Origin: Byssovorax sp.
GTDB lineage: Bacteria > Myxococcota_A > Polyangia > Polyangiales > Polyangiaceae
Length of the DNA: 33,799 nt
Direction of reading: 5' to 3'
Assembly: GCA_025362495.1 (NCBI GenBank)
Contig: JANYGI010000017.1
Span: forward strand, 1 to 33,799
Shown: positions 17,238-26,583 of the stretch, piece by piece
Layout: each line of letters opens with the position of its first letter
How positions within the stretch are numbered: position 1 is the first letter of the stretch
Made by a program: the position numbers and the translations under genes
Notes under the pieces: model-generated
Database searches by the model: none
The model's input: only the letters and a program-made list of their open reading frames with translations
Told to the model about the DNA's origin: nothing

Positions 17238-18797
17238 TCAGACCTTGTAAGGAGCCATCGAGTGCTCCTTGCCGTCGAAGCGGAGGAGCACCGTCTTGTT
17301 CTCCATCTTCGTGGCGATGGCCACGGGCCGCTTCCACACCCGCACCAGGGCCGAGAGCGTCTCCTTGGCGTAGTCGCCACGGAGATCCATCCCGCCGTGC
17401 TGGTGCTCGAGCAGCAGCTCGCCGCGGTTGGCCCAGTTGGAGTCGACGACGCGGATGTACGGATCGCCGAAGTTGGTGAGCTGGAAGAGCAGCTTCTCCT
17501 TCACTTCCTTGAACTCGCGGCTCTCGATCTCGAAGCGGTCGTTGCGGCTCGAGAAGCCGAACGAGTAGAGCTTCTGATCGATGATGAACTCGGGCGTGAG
17601 GAACTCGTCGATGAAGGTAACGTCGTTGTAGAGGGCGCGGACCTGGAAGATCTTCTCGCGGCCCATGCCGAGGCGCATGTCCCAGCCCTTCTTGGCGTCG
17701 AGATCGTTGCACTCCTCCCACTCGCGGCCGAAGCGGCCCTTGTTCCAGCGATCCTCGACGTAGCGATAGAGCTCGACGCCGACCTTGTAGGGGTTGAAGC
17801 GCCCGGGCGAGGTGGCCATGACGCCGGCGTTGTTGTCGGCGTAGTCGATGATCTCCGAGGCATCGAGGACCTTCTCGGTCATCATCTTCGAGTGCCAGTA
17901 CGAGGCCCAGCCCTCGTTCATGATCTTGGTCTGCTTCTGGGGGACGAAGTAATAGGCCTCCTCGCGGATGACCTCGAGCACGTCGCGCTCCCAGCGCTCG
18001 AGCGGCGCGTGATCGAGCAAGAACTTCAGCACGTCGCGCTCGGGGCGCTCCGGTGTCTTCTTCTCGGGGCGCTTCTGCTCCATCTTCTTCCGCTGAGCGT
18101 CCATGTACGACTCAGGGTTGATGTACGCGTCCATGTAGTCCTTGGCCGCGAGCTTGGGGATCTCGAGCGGGTGCTCCTCCTCGTCTTCCAGGTCGCGCGC
18201 GATGGCCTTGCCGGCGAAGGGCGCCCACGGGTCGATCAGGTTCTCGAGCGAGAGGCACTGATCGATGAACTGCTCGACCTTGTTGATGCCCCACCGCTCG
18301 ACGTGCCGGTTGATCCGGGAGCCGTGGTTGGCCATCTTGTCGATCCAGCGGCGATCCGGATCGTAATTGACGTGCTTCTTCACCGGATCGATCGTCGGCC
18401 CGCGGGCGTCGAGGTCGGTGGAGCGGAAGCAGAAGTTGTTCTTGAAGAAGTCCACGTGCCCGAGCACGTGGGCCATGACCATCTTCTGGTCGGTGAACGA
18501 GTTCCCCTCGAGCAGGTAGGCGTACGAAGGGTTGTTGTTGATCACCATCTCGTAGATCTTCGAGAGGCCGTACTCGTAGCTCTTGGAGAGCTGCTCGTAC
18601 TCCATCCCGAAGCGCCAGTGTGGATAGCGGCTGGGGAAGCCCCCGTAGGCCGCGATCTCGTTCATCTGGTCGTAGGTGAGCATCTCGAAGATCACGGGGA
18701 AGAAATCCAGCCCGTAGTCCTTCGCGATCTTCTGGATCCGCTCCTGCTCCGTGCGGAGGTAGCGGGGGAGAGCGGTGTTCAGCGCGAACTTGCTCAT
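17238..18797 (-). CDS. SpoVR family protein
   Basis: A 519-residue cytosolic protein matching the SpoVR/YcgB family across its length: [75 protein letters not shown], and the C-terminal [20 protein letters not shown]. SpoVR was named for spore cortex formation in Bacillus, while in enterobacteria its homologue is grouped with PrkA and YeaH in starvation responses; the biochemical activity is unknown. It follows the DUF444 gene by seven bases, the classic order, and precedes the TPR lipoprotein. In myxobacteria a role in development is an attractive idea, not shown here. Confidence 0.96.
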   Translation of the reverse strand: MSKFALNTALPRYLRTEQERIQKIAKDYGLDFFPVIFEMLTYDQMNEIAAYGGFPSRYPHWRFGMEYEQLSKSYEYGLSKIYEMVINNNPSYAYLLEGNSFTDQKMVMAHVLGHVDFFKNNFCFRSTDLDARGPTIDPVKKHVNYDPDRRWIDKMANHGSRINRHVERWGINKVEQFIDQCLSLENLIDPWAPFAGKAIARDLEDEEEHPLEIPKLAAKDYMDAYINPESYMDAQRKKMEQKRPEKKTPERPERDVLKFLLDHAPLERWERDVLEVIREEAYYFVPQKQTKIMNEGWASYWHSKMMTEKVLDASEIIDYADNNAGVMATSPGRFNPYKVGVELYRYVEDRWNKGRFGREWEECNDLDAKKGWDMRLGMGREKIFQVRALYNDVTFIDEFLTPEFIIDQKLYSFGFSSRNDRFEIESREFKEVKEKLLFQLTNFGDPYIRVVDSNWANRGELLLEHQHGGMDLRGDYAKETLSALVRVWKRPVAIATKMENKTVLLRFDGKEHSMAPYKV

Positions 18798-18804
18798 GGG
18801 CTCT

Positions 18805-19911
18805 TCACTTCCCCTTCCCGAGGAAGTCCTTGATGCTGCCGACGACGGCGTCCTTGTCGCGGATCTCGCTCGTCACCACCCGCTCGTCCCTGGAGAAATG
18901 CTCCTTCAGGTCCTTGATGAACTGGCCCGATCCATAGGGGCTCTCGACCTGGCCGTAGGCGAACATGTTCACCTTGGGGAGGAGCTGGGTCTTCAGCAAA
19001 TCCACGCAGGCCAGGGTGTCGTCCATCGACCAGTTGTCGCCGTCCGAGAAGTGGAAAGGATAGATGTTCCACTCGTGGGCGGGATAATGAGCGTCGATGA
19101 TCGACGAGCAGAGCTTGTAAGCGCTGGAGATCATCGTCCCGCCGGACTCGCGGGTGTGAAAGAAGGTGTCACGATCGACCTCGCGGGCGACGGCGTCGTG
19201 GATGATGAAGCGGGACTCGAGGCCCTTGTACTGCCGGGTGAGCCAGGCATCGAGCCAGAAGGACTCGATCCGGACGATCTCTTTCTGCTCGTCGCCCATG
19301 GAGCCGGAGACGTCCATCATGTAGATGATGACGGCGTTGGCGACGGGCTCGGTGATCGTCTTCCAGGATCGATAGCGCTTGTCGTCCGGGACGGGGACGA
19401 CAATGGGCTTCTCGGGGATGAACGAGCCGCTCGAGATCATCCGCTTGAGCGCTTCGCGGTAGGTGCGCTTGAAGTGACGGAGGGACTCGGGGCCGACGCG
19501 GCGAATACCGGAGTACCGGTCGTGGGCATTGGAGATTTTACTCTTGCCCTTGTCCATGATGTCGGGGAGCTCCAGCTCTTCCCCGAGGATGGCGGCGAGC
19601 TCGTCGAGGGTGACGTCGACCTCGAGCGCGTGGTCGCCCGCGTCGCTCCCGGCCTTGCCTGCCCCCGGCTGCTTGTCGTCGCCGCCGAGCGGATCGCCGG
19701 GATTGCCGTCCCCCTGGCCGACTCCGCCCTGCTGCTTATCGCCGAAGCGAAAACGCGGGATGTCGATCTGGGGGATGGGGATCGAGACGAGATCCTTCCC
19801 TTTGCGGCCGATCAGCTCCCCCTGCGAAATGTACTTTCGCAAGTTCTGGCGGATGCGTCCGCGAACAATTTGTCGGAAACGGCCGTGATCCTGGTCGATT
19901 TTCAGCGACAC
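18805..19911 (-). CDS. DUF444 (YeaH-like) von Willebrand A domain protein
   Basis: Read from the GTG at 19911 ([18 protein letters not shown]) this is 368 residues. An ATG at 19962 would add a non-conserved stretch and is rejected. The N-terminal segment [20 protein letters not shown] leads to a Gly/Asp-rich linker. The vWA domain has the MIDAS-type motif [14 protein letters not shown] and later [19 protein letters not shown]444 proteins belong to a conserved trio with the kinase PrkA and SpoVR; here SpoVR directly follows but PrkA is not in the window. The upstream 130 bases hold the terminator of the preceding lipoprotein gene, so its own promoter must lie close to the start or inside that gap. 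Confidence 0.93.
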   Translation of the reverse strand: MSLKIDQDHGRFRQIVRGRIRQNLRKYISQGELIGRKGKDLVSIPIPQIDIPRFRFGDKQQGGVGQGDGNPGDPLGGDDKQPGAGKAGSDAGDHALEVDVTLDELAAILGEELELPDIMDKGKSKISNAHDRYSGIRRVGPESLRHFKRTYREALKRMISSGSFIPEKPIVVPVPDDKRYRSWKTITEPVANAVIIYMMDVSGSMGDEQKEIVRIESFWLDAWLTRQYKGLESRFIIHDAVAREVDRDTFFHTRESGGTMISSAYKLCSSIIDAHYPAHEWNIYPFHFSDGDNWSMDDTLACVDLLKTQLLPKVNMFAYGQVESPYGSGQFIKDLKEHFSRDERVVTSEIRDKDAVVGSIKDFLGKGK

Positions 19912-20019
19912 GAGCCGAGTGTAGCAGCAGTCGGGCCGGGGTGGGGAGCCCACTGCGTTCATAGTGAACGAGCCGGGCGTTGGATCACCGACGAGCCCCG
20001 GACGGACCTCGATGGAAAG

Positions 20020-20054
20020 CGAAACGGGGGAGCCGGACGGCCTCCCCCGTTTCG
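20020..20054 (-). terminator. Rho-independent terminator of the lipoprotein gene
   Basis: A perfect 13-base-pair GC-rich stem, CGAAACGGGGGAG with CTCCCCCGTTTCG, and a nine-base loop lie 42 bases after the lipoprotein stop. On the minus strand the stem is followed by CTTTCC, a short T-rich stretch. It should separate this gene from the DUF444 operon. Confidence 0.75.
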
Positions 20055-20095
20055 AGGTGCAGCCGGGGAGTCGCCCGGCACACCGAGAGAGCGCC

Positions 20096-21457
20096 TCAGG
20101 GAATGGGCGTGAACCGATACTTGAGGCCCGTCGCAGGCACCGTCGTCGATCCAGGGCTGATGCCGGTCGGCGAGGAGATGTTCGAGCCGCCGAACGCGCC
20201 CTGCAGCGCGCCGACCACAGCCGTGCTCCCCGCGACCTTGGCGGCCGGGGTGCCCGTCATGCTGTTGTAGATCATGTCGATCGTATCCGATCCTTCCGAC
20301 AGGATGGCGGAGAAATAGAGGACCGACGTGCCGTTGCCGCTTCCGAAGAACTTCATGTTCTTCCAGGTGGTGACGAAGCGACGCTGAGGCGCCGCGCTCG
20401 CCGGATCCACCACGGTGCATATCGCGCCGCCGGCACCGTAGTTGAGCCCGTCCCAGAACACGTACGCTCCAGGGCGCACCGACTTGGCGCTCGGGTTCTC
20501 GGGCAGCGTGACCGAGACCGGGGTCGTGGGATAACCGGTGTTGTTCGAGTCCGTGGGCGTCGTCGTGCCGATCGTGAACATGCCGTCACGGTTGTAGTTG
20601 ATCTTGGTCGCCGCGGCCTGGTCGTAGAACGTGAACGGGAAAGGGATCGTCGTCGCGCCGAAGCCGGTCGTGGGCTTGATGCTCGTGTGCCCCGTGGTGC
20701 CGCAGGCATCCACCCAGGCGGCCGTCGAGGTGGAGCGAGCGTAGTTCGAGTACTTGAGCGAAGCGAGGACGCGCAGGTAGATGTTGGTGTTCTGCCCGTC
20801 GGGATCGGCGAACTCCCAGATGCGCGTGCCGAACTTGCTCGTCGCCGTGGTGCCGACGGCGCCCGTCGCCATGCCAGCTCCGGTGTACTTCCAGAGACCG
20901 AGGCTCGCGTCGACAGGCTGGCTCCACCCCGACGGGGCAGAGTCGCTGTTGATGCTGGAGTGCCCGGTGAGCGGGTTGCCGTTCGAGTCGGTGATCGACG
21001 TGACCTGGGCAAACACGTTGTTGAGCGGGCGGGTGTAGAAGCTCCCCAGCGTCACCGTGCCGCAGAACGAAGCGGCCTTGCCGCTCGGGCAGGCCGTGCC
21101 GTACTGAACGCTGGTGGTGTTGAGCTCGACGTTGTTCACCGTCCCCGTGCCGGGGTTGTTGTCCTGCTCGATCGAGATGGAGTCGACGCTCTCGGGGTTG
21201 AACCCCGGCTGCGAGCTGGCGCCCGGCTTGAGATGGATGAGCTTCGCGGTCCGCTGGCTCGGCCGGATCTGGAGCACGTACTCGCCGACGACGTGCCCGA
21301 GTCCCGGGATCGCCACCGGCGCGGGGCCTTCCTGGATCTCGGGATCGTCGGAGTCGGGGAACGGCTCGGTGTCCGCGCACCCGGGCACCACCCCCAGCGC
21401 GAACGCGACGGCGAACAAGCAGCCGAGACCCGTGGAAACTGCTGACGGTGTGTTCAT
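20096..21457 (-). CDS. Unknown lipoprotein, intact copy of a tandem pair
   Basis: A 453-residue protein from ATG 21457 with a lipoprotein signal ending VVPGC (C27). The mature N-terminus [20 protein letters not shown] is followed by beta-rich, low-Lys sequence with segments such as [60 protein letters not shown] and [13 protein letters not shown], ending in KYRFTPIP. The strands [20 protein letters not shown] and IDMIYNSM resemble repeating lectin-like or nidogen-type beta sandwich sequence, but I cannot assign a family. It is followed by a terminator and preceded by a related, damaged copy with a similar leader, so it is likely a lineage-specific surface protein. Confidence 0.85.
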   Translation of the reverse strand: MNTPSAVSTGLGCLFAVAFALGVVPGCADTEPFPDSDDPEIQEGPAPVAIPGLGHVVGEYVLQIRPSQRTAKLIHLKPGASSQPGFNPESVDSISIEQDNNPGTGTVNNVELNTTSVQYGTACPSGKAASFCGTVTLGSFYTRPLNNVFAQVTSITDSNGNPLTGHSSINSDSAPSGWSQPVDASLGLWKYTGAGMATGAVGTTATSKFGTRIWEFADPDGQNTNIYLRVLASLKYSNYARSTSTAAWVDACGTTGHTSIKPTTGFGATTIPFPFTFYDQAAATKINYNRDGMFTIGTTTPTDSNNTGYPTTPVSVTLPENPSAKSVRPGAYVFWDGLNYGAGGAICTVVDPASAAPQRRFVTTWKNMKFFGSGNGTSVLYFSAILSEGSDTIDMIYNSMTGTPAAKVAGSTAVVGALQGAFGGSNISSPTGISPGSTTVPATGLKYRFTPIP

Positions 21458-21489
21458 GATGATGCTCGCCCCCGCGTGTGTGTGGACCG

Positions 21490-21565
21490 GGAGAGCCCCT
21501 CGTGGGTTTCCCGTCGTTACGATCTACAGTCTATCACCCGCAGCCGCCGCCGCGAAGCGTGAATC
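21490..21565 (-). promoter_or_regulatory. Leader conserved with that of the damaged copy
   Basis: The sequence before the intact lipoprotein gene aligns with the region at 22258-22334 before the damaged copy. Shared blocks, read on the minus strand, are GATTC, CTTCGC, GGGTGATAG and GGGAAACCC/CGGAAACCC, with a G-rich run next. This probably contains the promoter and 5' leader carried along in the duplication. I cannot assign -35/-10 boxes with confidence, nor identify a known riboswitch. Confidence 0.5.
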
Positions 21566-21718
21566 AACGGATTGTTGGTGTCGTGAACATTGCGCGTTTT
21601 CTGGACAGGAGTGCCGCGCTTGTAGAGGGGAGCGCGCGTCGTGCGGACCACCGGGAAGCCGGATATCGGCTCCCTGGAAGAGGAAGCGCCGACGGGGAGG
21701 AAAGACCCCTCGCACGGC

Positions 21719-22229
21719 TCAGGGGATGGGCGTGAAGCGAAACTTGGTGCCCGAGGCCGCCGTCGACGTGACCTGCGCAAACACGTTGTTGAGGGGGCGA
21801 GTAGAAGCTTCGCAGCGTGACAGTCCCGCAGAACGAGGCGGCGACGCCGCCAGGGCAGGACGTACCGGACTTGATGCTGTTCTGATCGGTGTCGAGCTCG
21901 ACGCTGTTCGCCGGGCCCGAGCCCGAGATGCCGTCCTGGATGACGCTGATCGCGTCGACGCTCTGCGGGTTGAAGCCCGGTCGCGCGCTGGCTCCCGGCT
22001 TGAGGCGCACGAGCTTCGCGGTGCGCTGGCTCGGCCGGACCTGGAGCACGTACTCGCCCACGACGTGGCCGAGGCCCGGGATGGCCACCGGCGCCGGGCC
22101 TTCCGTCACGCCCGGTTCCTCCGAGTCCGGAAACGGCTCGGAGTCCGCGCACCCGGGGACCACGGCGAGCGCGCCGGAGCAGAGAAGCAAGCAACCGAGC
22201 CCCGTGGAGACTGCTGACGGTGTGTTCAT
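21719..22229 (-). pseudogene. Internally deleted, frameshifted copy of the lipoprotein
   Basis: From ATG 22229 the frame repeats the neighbour's beginning ([14 protein letters not shown], lipobox [25 protein letters not shown]) through [13 protein letters not shown]. There the sequence is two bases shorter than the intact gene. In the shifted frame the homology resumes ([11 protein letters not shown]) and then jumps straight to the normal end (FRFTPIP and stop at 21719). About 280 codons in the middle are missing. Without the frameshift the product would be about 170 residues. In the existing frame, reading continues to a stop at 21564, giving a 221-residue chimera with a novel tail. It could still be exported, but is most simply a decaying tandem duplicate. 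Confidence 0.85.
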
Positions 22230-22257
22230 GGTAAGGCTCACTCGCGTGGCCGACGAA

Positions 22258-22334
22258 GGAGGCCCCTCCGGGGGGTTTCCGGTCGATGCTACCTGGATCC
22301 TATCACCCGGAGCATCCGCTGCGAAGACAGAATC
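22258..22334 (-). promoter_or_regulatory. Leader of the damaged copy, matching 21490-21565
   Basis: This region carries the same conserved blocks as the leader of the intact gene (minus strand GATTC, CTTCGC, GGGTGATAG, GGAAACCC). On the minus strand a short CCCC/GGGG inverted repeat around CCGGA is visible near the conserved AAACCC. Conservation of the leader while the coding part has decayed suggests recent duplication, or a function in the leader itself. Confidence 0.45.
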
Positions 22335-23206
22335 GTGCGACCCGGGACGGAAATTAGCCGCCGGTTTCGGGCTTTTCGGGCCGGTAGTCCGGGTGGAAAG
22401 AGCGCAGGAACGGCGCGCCGCCACACGCCCCCTCCGTGACTCTGCACGTGGGGGGCGAGGAGGCTTTGCGCGCAGCGCGCCTCCCGACGGAAGCAGCCTG
22501 TCGCCGCGAAGGGAAGATGGCACTGCTGAGCAAGTTTTCGCCGAGCATCGAATGACGCGGAGCCGGGCGCCGCGGGCGGCGATCGGCGGGAGGAGGTTCG
22601 CTCGCGGTCGATTCGTCATGGGCGAGGCAGGCGTGGTCTCGACGCGCAGGCGTCGGTGAGTGCTCCACGAGGGTCGGCGCGGGCAGCCGATTGCGCGTAA
22701 CGGACGGCGGTCGGTATGCCTGCTTTGTGCACCGGCTGACTGTTGCGCGGGGCCCCGCGACCATTCACCGCGGGTCGCTCGACTGCGCCGAACGAGCCAC
22801 GCTCTATCCGCGACGACCCGATGAAAATTTCTTCGAGCAAGTCGGAGGCGCGCTTTCCCCGGTCGGGGTGGCAGAACACAGGCACCACCAGCGGGCGACT
22901 TGGACCGAGAGCGAGAATGGTCACTGAACTGGACCGCCGCGGCGGATTGGCCTGTTTTCATGGTGCCTTCGCGATTGCGAGGGCGTCCGAGGTCCGAGGT
23001 CCGAGGCCCGTCGACTGGCGCTATCGTCCCGGCGAACCAGTCAAAAAAGGCGTTGCTTGGCGCGCGGACGGCCCCTATAACGCGGCGGTTGGGCGGGGTG
23101 ACTCGCTACCTCGGGTCGGTGTCGCAGCGGGGGTTTGGCGTCGCGAGGAGCGAAGCTCGACTCACCCCGTCCGCCGCTGCGCGCCGGGGTGCCCCGCGCT
23201 GCTCCC
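22335..23206. other. About 870 bases without a recognisable gene
   Basis: Open frames exist on both strands but none has a plausible start region, protein-like composition or recognisable motif. The only structure I see is three tandem copies of the 7-mer GTCCGAG at 22985-23005 and some locally more A/T-rich sequence near 22820. The right end must contain the promoter of the histidine kinase gene. The left part may hold remnants from the lipoprotein duplication, but I find no alignable trace beyond the leader. Confidence 0.5.
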
Positions 23207-25108
23207 ATGGATTTACTCGACTCGAACGCGAAAGAGCTCGCGACCGGCGCCGGTGATGCGCGGTGGCAGGCGCTGCTCGAGGCTTCGCCCGATCGCGTCC
23301 TCGTCCTCGACGGCGACAATCACGTGCGCTTCGTCCACGGGACGCCCGGCGTCGACGAGCCCGACGACGTGGTCGGGCGCCCGGTGATCGAGCTGTTCCC
23401 GGCGGAGCAGGCCGCGCTCCACGAAGAGCAGATCGAACGGGCTCGGCGCAGCGGTGCCGTCACGATCTACGAGGCTCCCGGCGCGGGCGGGCGCCGGTAC
23501 GAGCACCGCGTCGTGATCACGCGCGGCGCGGCGACGACAGGCGAGGCGCTGATGATCGTTCGCGATCTCGGCGAGCGCGGCAGCACCGAGCAGGCCGCGC
23601 GCGAGAGGGGGGAGCGAGATAACCTGCTCTTCGAGCAGAGCCCGCTCGCGAAGATCTTTTACGACGCCGAAACGCTGGAGATCCTCGACGTCAACCGGAT
23701 GGCCGTTCGCCTCTACGGCTACCCCGAGGCCCAGCTCCGCGCGCTGACTCTTCGCGCGCTGATCGACGCGGCCGACCTCGCGCCCTTCCTCGCTCGCACC
23801 GTCGGGTCCGCGGCCGACGTGGCGATCACCGAGCGCGCGGCGCGCCACCGCCGGGCCGACGGCTCGCTCCTCGACGTCGAGATGTCGCACGCGCCGCTCG
23901 TCGTCGACGGCCGGCGCGCGCGCTTCGCCACCATCATCGACGTCACCGAGCGCATGCGGCTCGAGCACCAGTTTCGCCAGGCCCAGAAGATGGACGCGAT
24001 AGGGAGGCTCGCCGGCGGCGTCGCGCACGACTTCAACAACCTGCTCGCCGTGATCATGAGCTGCACCGAGTTCCTGATCGCCGATCTGCCCGACGGTGAT
24101 CCCAAGCTCCTCGACGTGCTCGACATCCGCCACGCGGGCGAGCGCGCGGCCTCGCTCACGCGGCAGCTCCTCGTGTTCTCGCGCAAGCAGATCCTCCAGC
24201 CCGCGCCGATGAGCCTCAACGATCTCGTGGGCGACGTGGGCAAGCTGCTGAAGCGCCTCATCGGCGAGGACATCCGCTTCGTCACCGTGCTGCGGCCGGA
24301 GCTCGGCCGGGTGATGGCCGATCGCGGCCAGATGGAGCAGGTGCTCGTCAACCTCGTGCTCAACGCGCGCGACGCGATGACCGGCGGCGGGAGCCTCCTT
24401 GTCGAGACTTCGAACTTCGATCTCGGCAGCGAAGAGGCGACGCGCATCGGGGCGATCGAGCCAGGCCGTTACGTCGTCTTCACCGTGAAAGACACCGGCT
24501 GCGGGATGGACGAAGACACCCTCTCGAAGGTGTTCGAGCCGTTCTTCACCACGAAGGAGCCAGGCAAGGGGACGGGCCTCGGGCTCTCGACGGCGTTCGG
24601 GATCGTGCGTCAAAGTCAGGGCACGATCACGGTCGAGTCGCGCCTCGGCCAGGGCACGGTGGTCCGCGTGCTCCTCCCGCGCATCGACGGCGAGGTCGCG
24701 CCCGCGTCGAAGCAGCCGGTGGTCTCGCGACGCTCACGCGGGGCCGAGACGGTCCTCCTCGTCGAGGACGACGAGCAGGTGCGCGCCGTGGTGCGCCGGA
24801 TCCTGAAGTCTCGTGGATACCAGGTGATCGAGGCCAAGGACGGCGGCGCGGCGCTGGCCGCGTGGGAGCGCGATCCCGACGGGATCGACATCGTCGTCAC
24901 CGATCTGGTGATCCCGGGCTTCGACGGCGTGACCATCGCCTCGGAGCTCCAGACGCGGACCCCGCGCGTGAAGGTGCTCTACATGTCGGGGTACACCGAG
25001 CACACGGTGCTCCGCCGCGGCGTGCTCGAGCCCGGCGTCAACTTCATCCAGAAGCCCTTCTCGGGCGAAGAGCTGGCGTTGATGGTGCGCAAGGTCCTCG
25101 ACGCCTGA
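23207..25108 (+). CDS. PAS-PAS hybrid histidine kinase with receiver
   Basis: From ATG 23207 the product is 633 residues and has no transmembrane segment, so it is cytoplasmic. A first PAS-like domain spans about 18-122 and a second about 138-248 ([20 protein letters not shown] to [10 protein letters not shown]). The HisKA region has the H-box [18 protein letters not shown] with His274. The ATPase domain shows [38 protein letters not shown] and [13 protein letters not shown]-terminal receiver ([18 protein letters not shown]) has the phosphoacceptor Asp566 in [17 protein letters not shown]-type kinases with a terminal receiver usually autoregulate or relay to a separate phosphotransfer protein. 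No dedicated output partner is adjacent. Confidence 0.94.
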   Translation: MDLLDSNAKELATGAGDARWQALLEASPDRVLVLDGDNHVRFVHGTPGVDEPDDVVGRPVIELFPAEQAALHEEQIERARRSGAVTIYEAPGAGGRRYEHRVVITRGAATTGEALMIVRDLGERGSTEQAARERGERDNLLFEQSPLAKIFYDAETLEILDVNRMAVRLYGYPEAQLRALTLRALIDAADLAPFLARTVGSAADVAITERAARHRRADGSLLDVEMSHAPLVVDGRRARFATIIDVTERMRLEHQFRQAQKMDAIGRLAGGVAHDFNNLLAVIMSCTEFLIADLPDGDPKLLDVLDIRHAGERAASLTRQLLVFSRKQILQPAPMSLNDLVGDVGKLLKRLIGEDIRFVTVLRPELGRVMADRGQMEQVLVNLVLNARDAMTGGGSLLVETSNFDLGSEEATRIGAIEPGRYVVFTVKDTGCGMDEDTLSKVFEPFFTTKEPGKGTGLGLSTAFGIVRQSQGTITVESRLGQGTVVRVLLPRIDGEVAPASKQPVVSRRSRGAETVLLVEDDEQVRAVVRRILKSRGYQVIEAKDGGAALAAWERDPDGIDIVVTDLVIPGFDGVTIASELQTRTPRVKVLYMSGYTEHTVLRRGVLEPGVNFIQKPFSGEELALMVRKVLDA

Positions 25109-25128
25109 GCCGTATCACGCTCGCGGAT

Positions 25129-25533
25129 CTAGCTCTCGTCGACGTCGAAGCCGATCGGCATCCGCTGGTGGATGAAGGCGGTGATCGTCTCGGCCAGCGG
25201 CGCGGGGAGGTGGAGGAAGCGGACGCCGACGCCGGTGGGGCGGCCGATGCGATCCGCGAGCACCCACGTGACCTCGGTGGCCACGGCGAAGACGCGGTCG
25301 AGGATCTGGATCCGCACGCCGATCTTGGTCCCCACCTCGAGCGCGGCGGTGGTCTCGATGAAGATGCCGCCGAGCGAGATGTCGAGCGCGCGACCGGCGA
25401 AGAAGTTGTCGCGCGAGGTGAGATCCACCGCCGCGGAGAGCGGGAGTCGAGGCGCGCTGCGGCGGTCGAGCACGGACTTCGGCGGCGGCGCGGGCCGGGC
25501 GTGGCGCGGTGGCGGAATCGACGATGCGAGCAT
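25129..25533 (-). CDS. PilZ domain protein
   Basis: A 134-residue single-domain protein from ATG 25533. The c-di-GMP-binding signature is visible: DRRSAPRLPLSAAVDL (RxxxR-type motif at the N-terminus) followed by ALDISLGGIFIETTAALEVG, matching DxSxxG. The rest is the PilZ beta-barrel (VRIQILDRVFAVATEVTWV, VGVRFLHLP). It would bind c-di-GMP and change contact with a partner. An N-terminal Pro-rich stretch precedes the domain. The gene is convergent with the hybrid kinase, 20 bases away, and divergent from the metalloprotease. A c-di-GMP phosphodiesterase gene lies about 1 kb away. Confidence 0.92.
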   Translation of the reverse strand: MLASSIPPPRHARPAPPPKSVLDRRSAPRLPLSAAVDLTSRDNFFAGRALDISLGGIFIETTAALEVGTKIGVRIQILDRVFAVATEVTWVLADRIGRPTGVGVRFLHLPAPLAETITAFIHQRMPIGFDVDES

Positions 25534-25714
25534 GAGTGGCCTCGACGAGACAGGACATCACGCGGCGACCAGCGAGCCTGGACGCCGGTGACGCGTCTGG
25601 AGAACGACGTCGGCCTCCGGACCTTGAGGAGCGATGGGCAGGTCGCTCTCGCGTCCTTGTTTCCCCGCAGACGGTGACGCTCAAGGCCAGCTCGGCGACG
25701 CCGATGGGGGTTCC

Positions 25715-26509
25715 ATGCAGCCTGCCGTTCCCGTCGCGATGTCGTTGCTCGCGGCGTCCCTGTTCGCCGGCGGAGGAGCCAGTGCGTACCAGCTCCGCAA
25801 GACCACCGGCGGCGTGCCGGTGCACTGGGACTCCGACACGATCACCGTCGTCGCGGACGCCTCGTTGAGCGCCCTCGGACCCGACGCGATCAGCGCGGCG
25901 ACCCGCGCGTTCGCCGCGTGGAGCGAGGTGCAAGGCGCCGACGGCCCGGGCGTGGTGCTCGTCGACGGCGTGGCCGACGAGCTGGGTTACCGCGAAGGCG
26001 ACGAGAACAAGAACACGCTGCGCTACGAGCCCGATGGCTACGCGCCCGCGGGCGGAGCGCTGGCCATCACGGTGCTGACGTTCGACAGCACCGGGAAGAT
26101 CGTCGACGCCGACATCGTGATCAACGGCGGAGGGTCGCATGGCTTCGCCGTGCTGCCCGGCGGGGATCCGAAGAAGGGCGTGAAGAACGAAGCCGTCGGC
26201 GGATCCTACGATGTGGAGGACGTGCTCACCCACGAAGCAGGTCACTTCTTCGGGCTCGCCCACAGCGACGCTGGGCCCGAAGCCACCATGTATTTTGCGA
26301 CGGCGCGAGGCGAGATCAAGAAGCGCGACCTCAGCCTCGACGACGAGAGCGGGTTTCGCTCGATCTACCCGGAGGCGCGCGCCTTCACGGCGGCGTGCTC
26401 GGTGAGCCCGGGCGCTGGCTCGAGCGGCCCCGGCCTGGCCGCGGCCGCGCTCCTGGCGACCGCGATTGTCCTCGTCGGGCGCCGCCGCGCGAACCTGCTG
26501 GATCTTTAA
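25715..26509 (+). CDS. Matrixin-type zinc metalloprotease with MYXO-CTERM-like tail
   Basis: From ATG 25715 (GGGGG before it) the protein is 264 residues with a signal peptide ending GGGASA. The metzincin zinc-binding motif HEAGHFFGLAH is at residues 173-183, with His173, His177 and His183 as ligands and Glu174 as base, and the downstream Met-turn candidate is ATMYF. The N-terminal part VHWDSDTITVVAD and AFAAWSEVQG fits the matrixin family. The C-terminus, ACSVSPGAGSSGPG, then a hydrophobic helix and GRRRAN, has the Cys, transmembrane segment and Arg cluster of MYXO-CTERM sorting signals, so the protein is probably surface-anchored or processed. A longer upstream start is rejected because it precedes the signal peptide. 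Substrate unknown. Confidence 0.88.
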   Translation: MQPAVPVAMSLLAASLFAGGGASAYQLRKTTGGVPVHWDSDTITVVADASLSALGPDAISAATRAFAAWSEVQGADGPGVVLVDGVADELGYREGDENKNTLRYEPDGYAPAGGALAITVLTFDSTGKIVDADIVINGGGSHGFAVLPGGDPKKGVKNEAVGGSYDVEDVLTHEAGHFFGLAHSDAGPEATMYFATARGEIKKRDLSLDDESGFRSIYPEARAFTAACSVSPGAGSSGPGLAAAALLATAIVLVGRRRANLLDL

Positions 26510-26583
26510 AGACCGCAGCGCAAGCGCCGTTGGGGAGTTGACAGTCGTCGACCGCGGATGTGGGCGGCGAGCGAAGGAGTGGT

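Noticed and set aside
16548-18833. A 761-codon plus-strand frame opposite the TPR and SpoVR genes
   Set aside because: It reads through two well-recognised genes and has no family resemblance.
22258-22334. A c-di-GMP riboswitch in the lipoprotein leader, suggested by AAACCC and GC-rich blocks
   Set aside because: The conserved core and tetraloop-receptor pattern of known classes could not be aligned.
22985-23005. Three tandem copies of GTCCGAG as a possible CRISPR or iteron
   Set aside because: Units are only seven bases with no spacers and no replication gene nearby.
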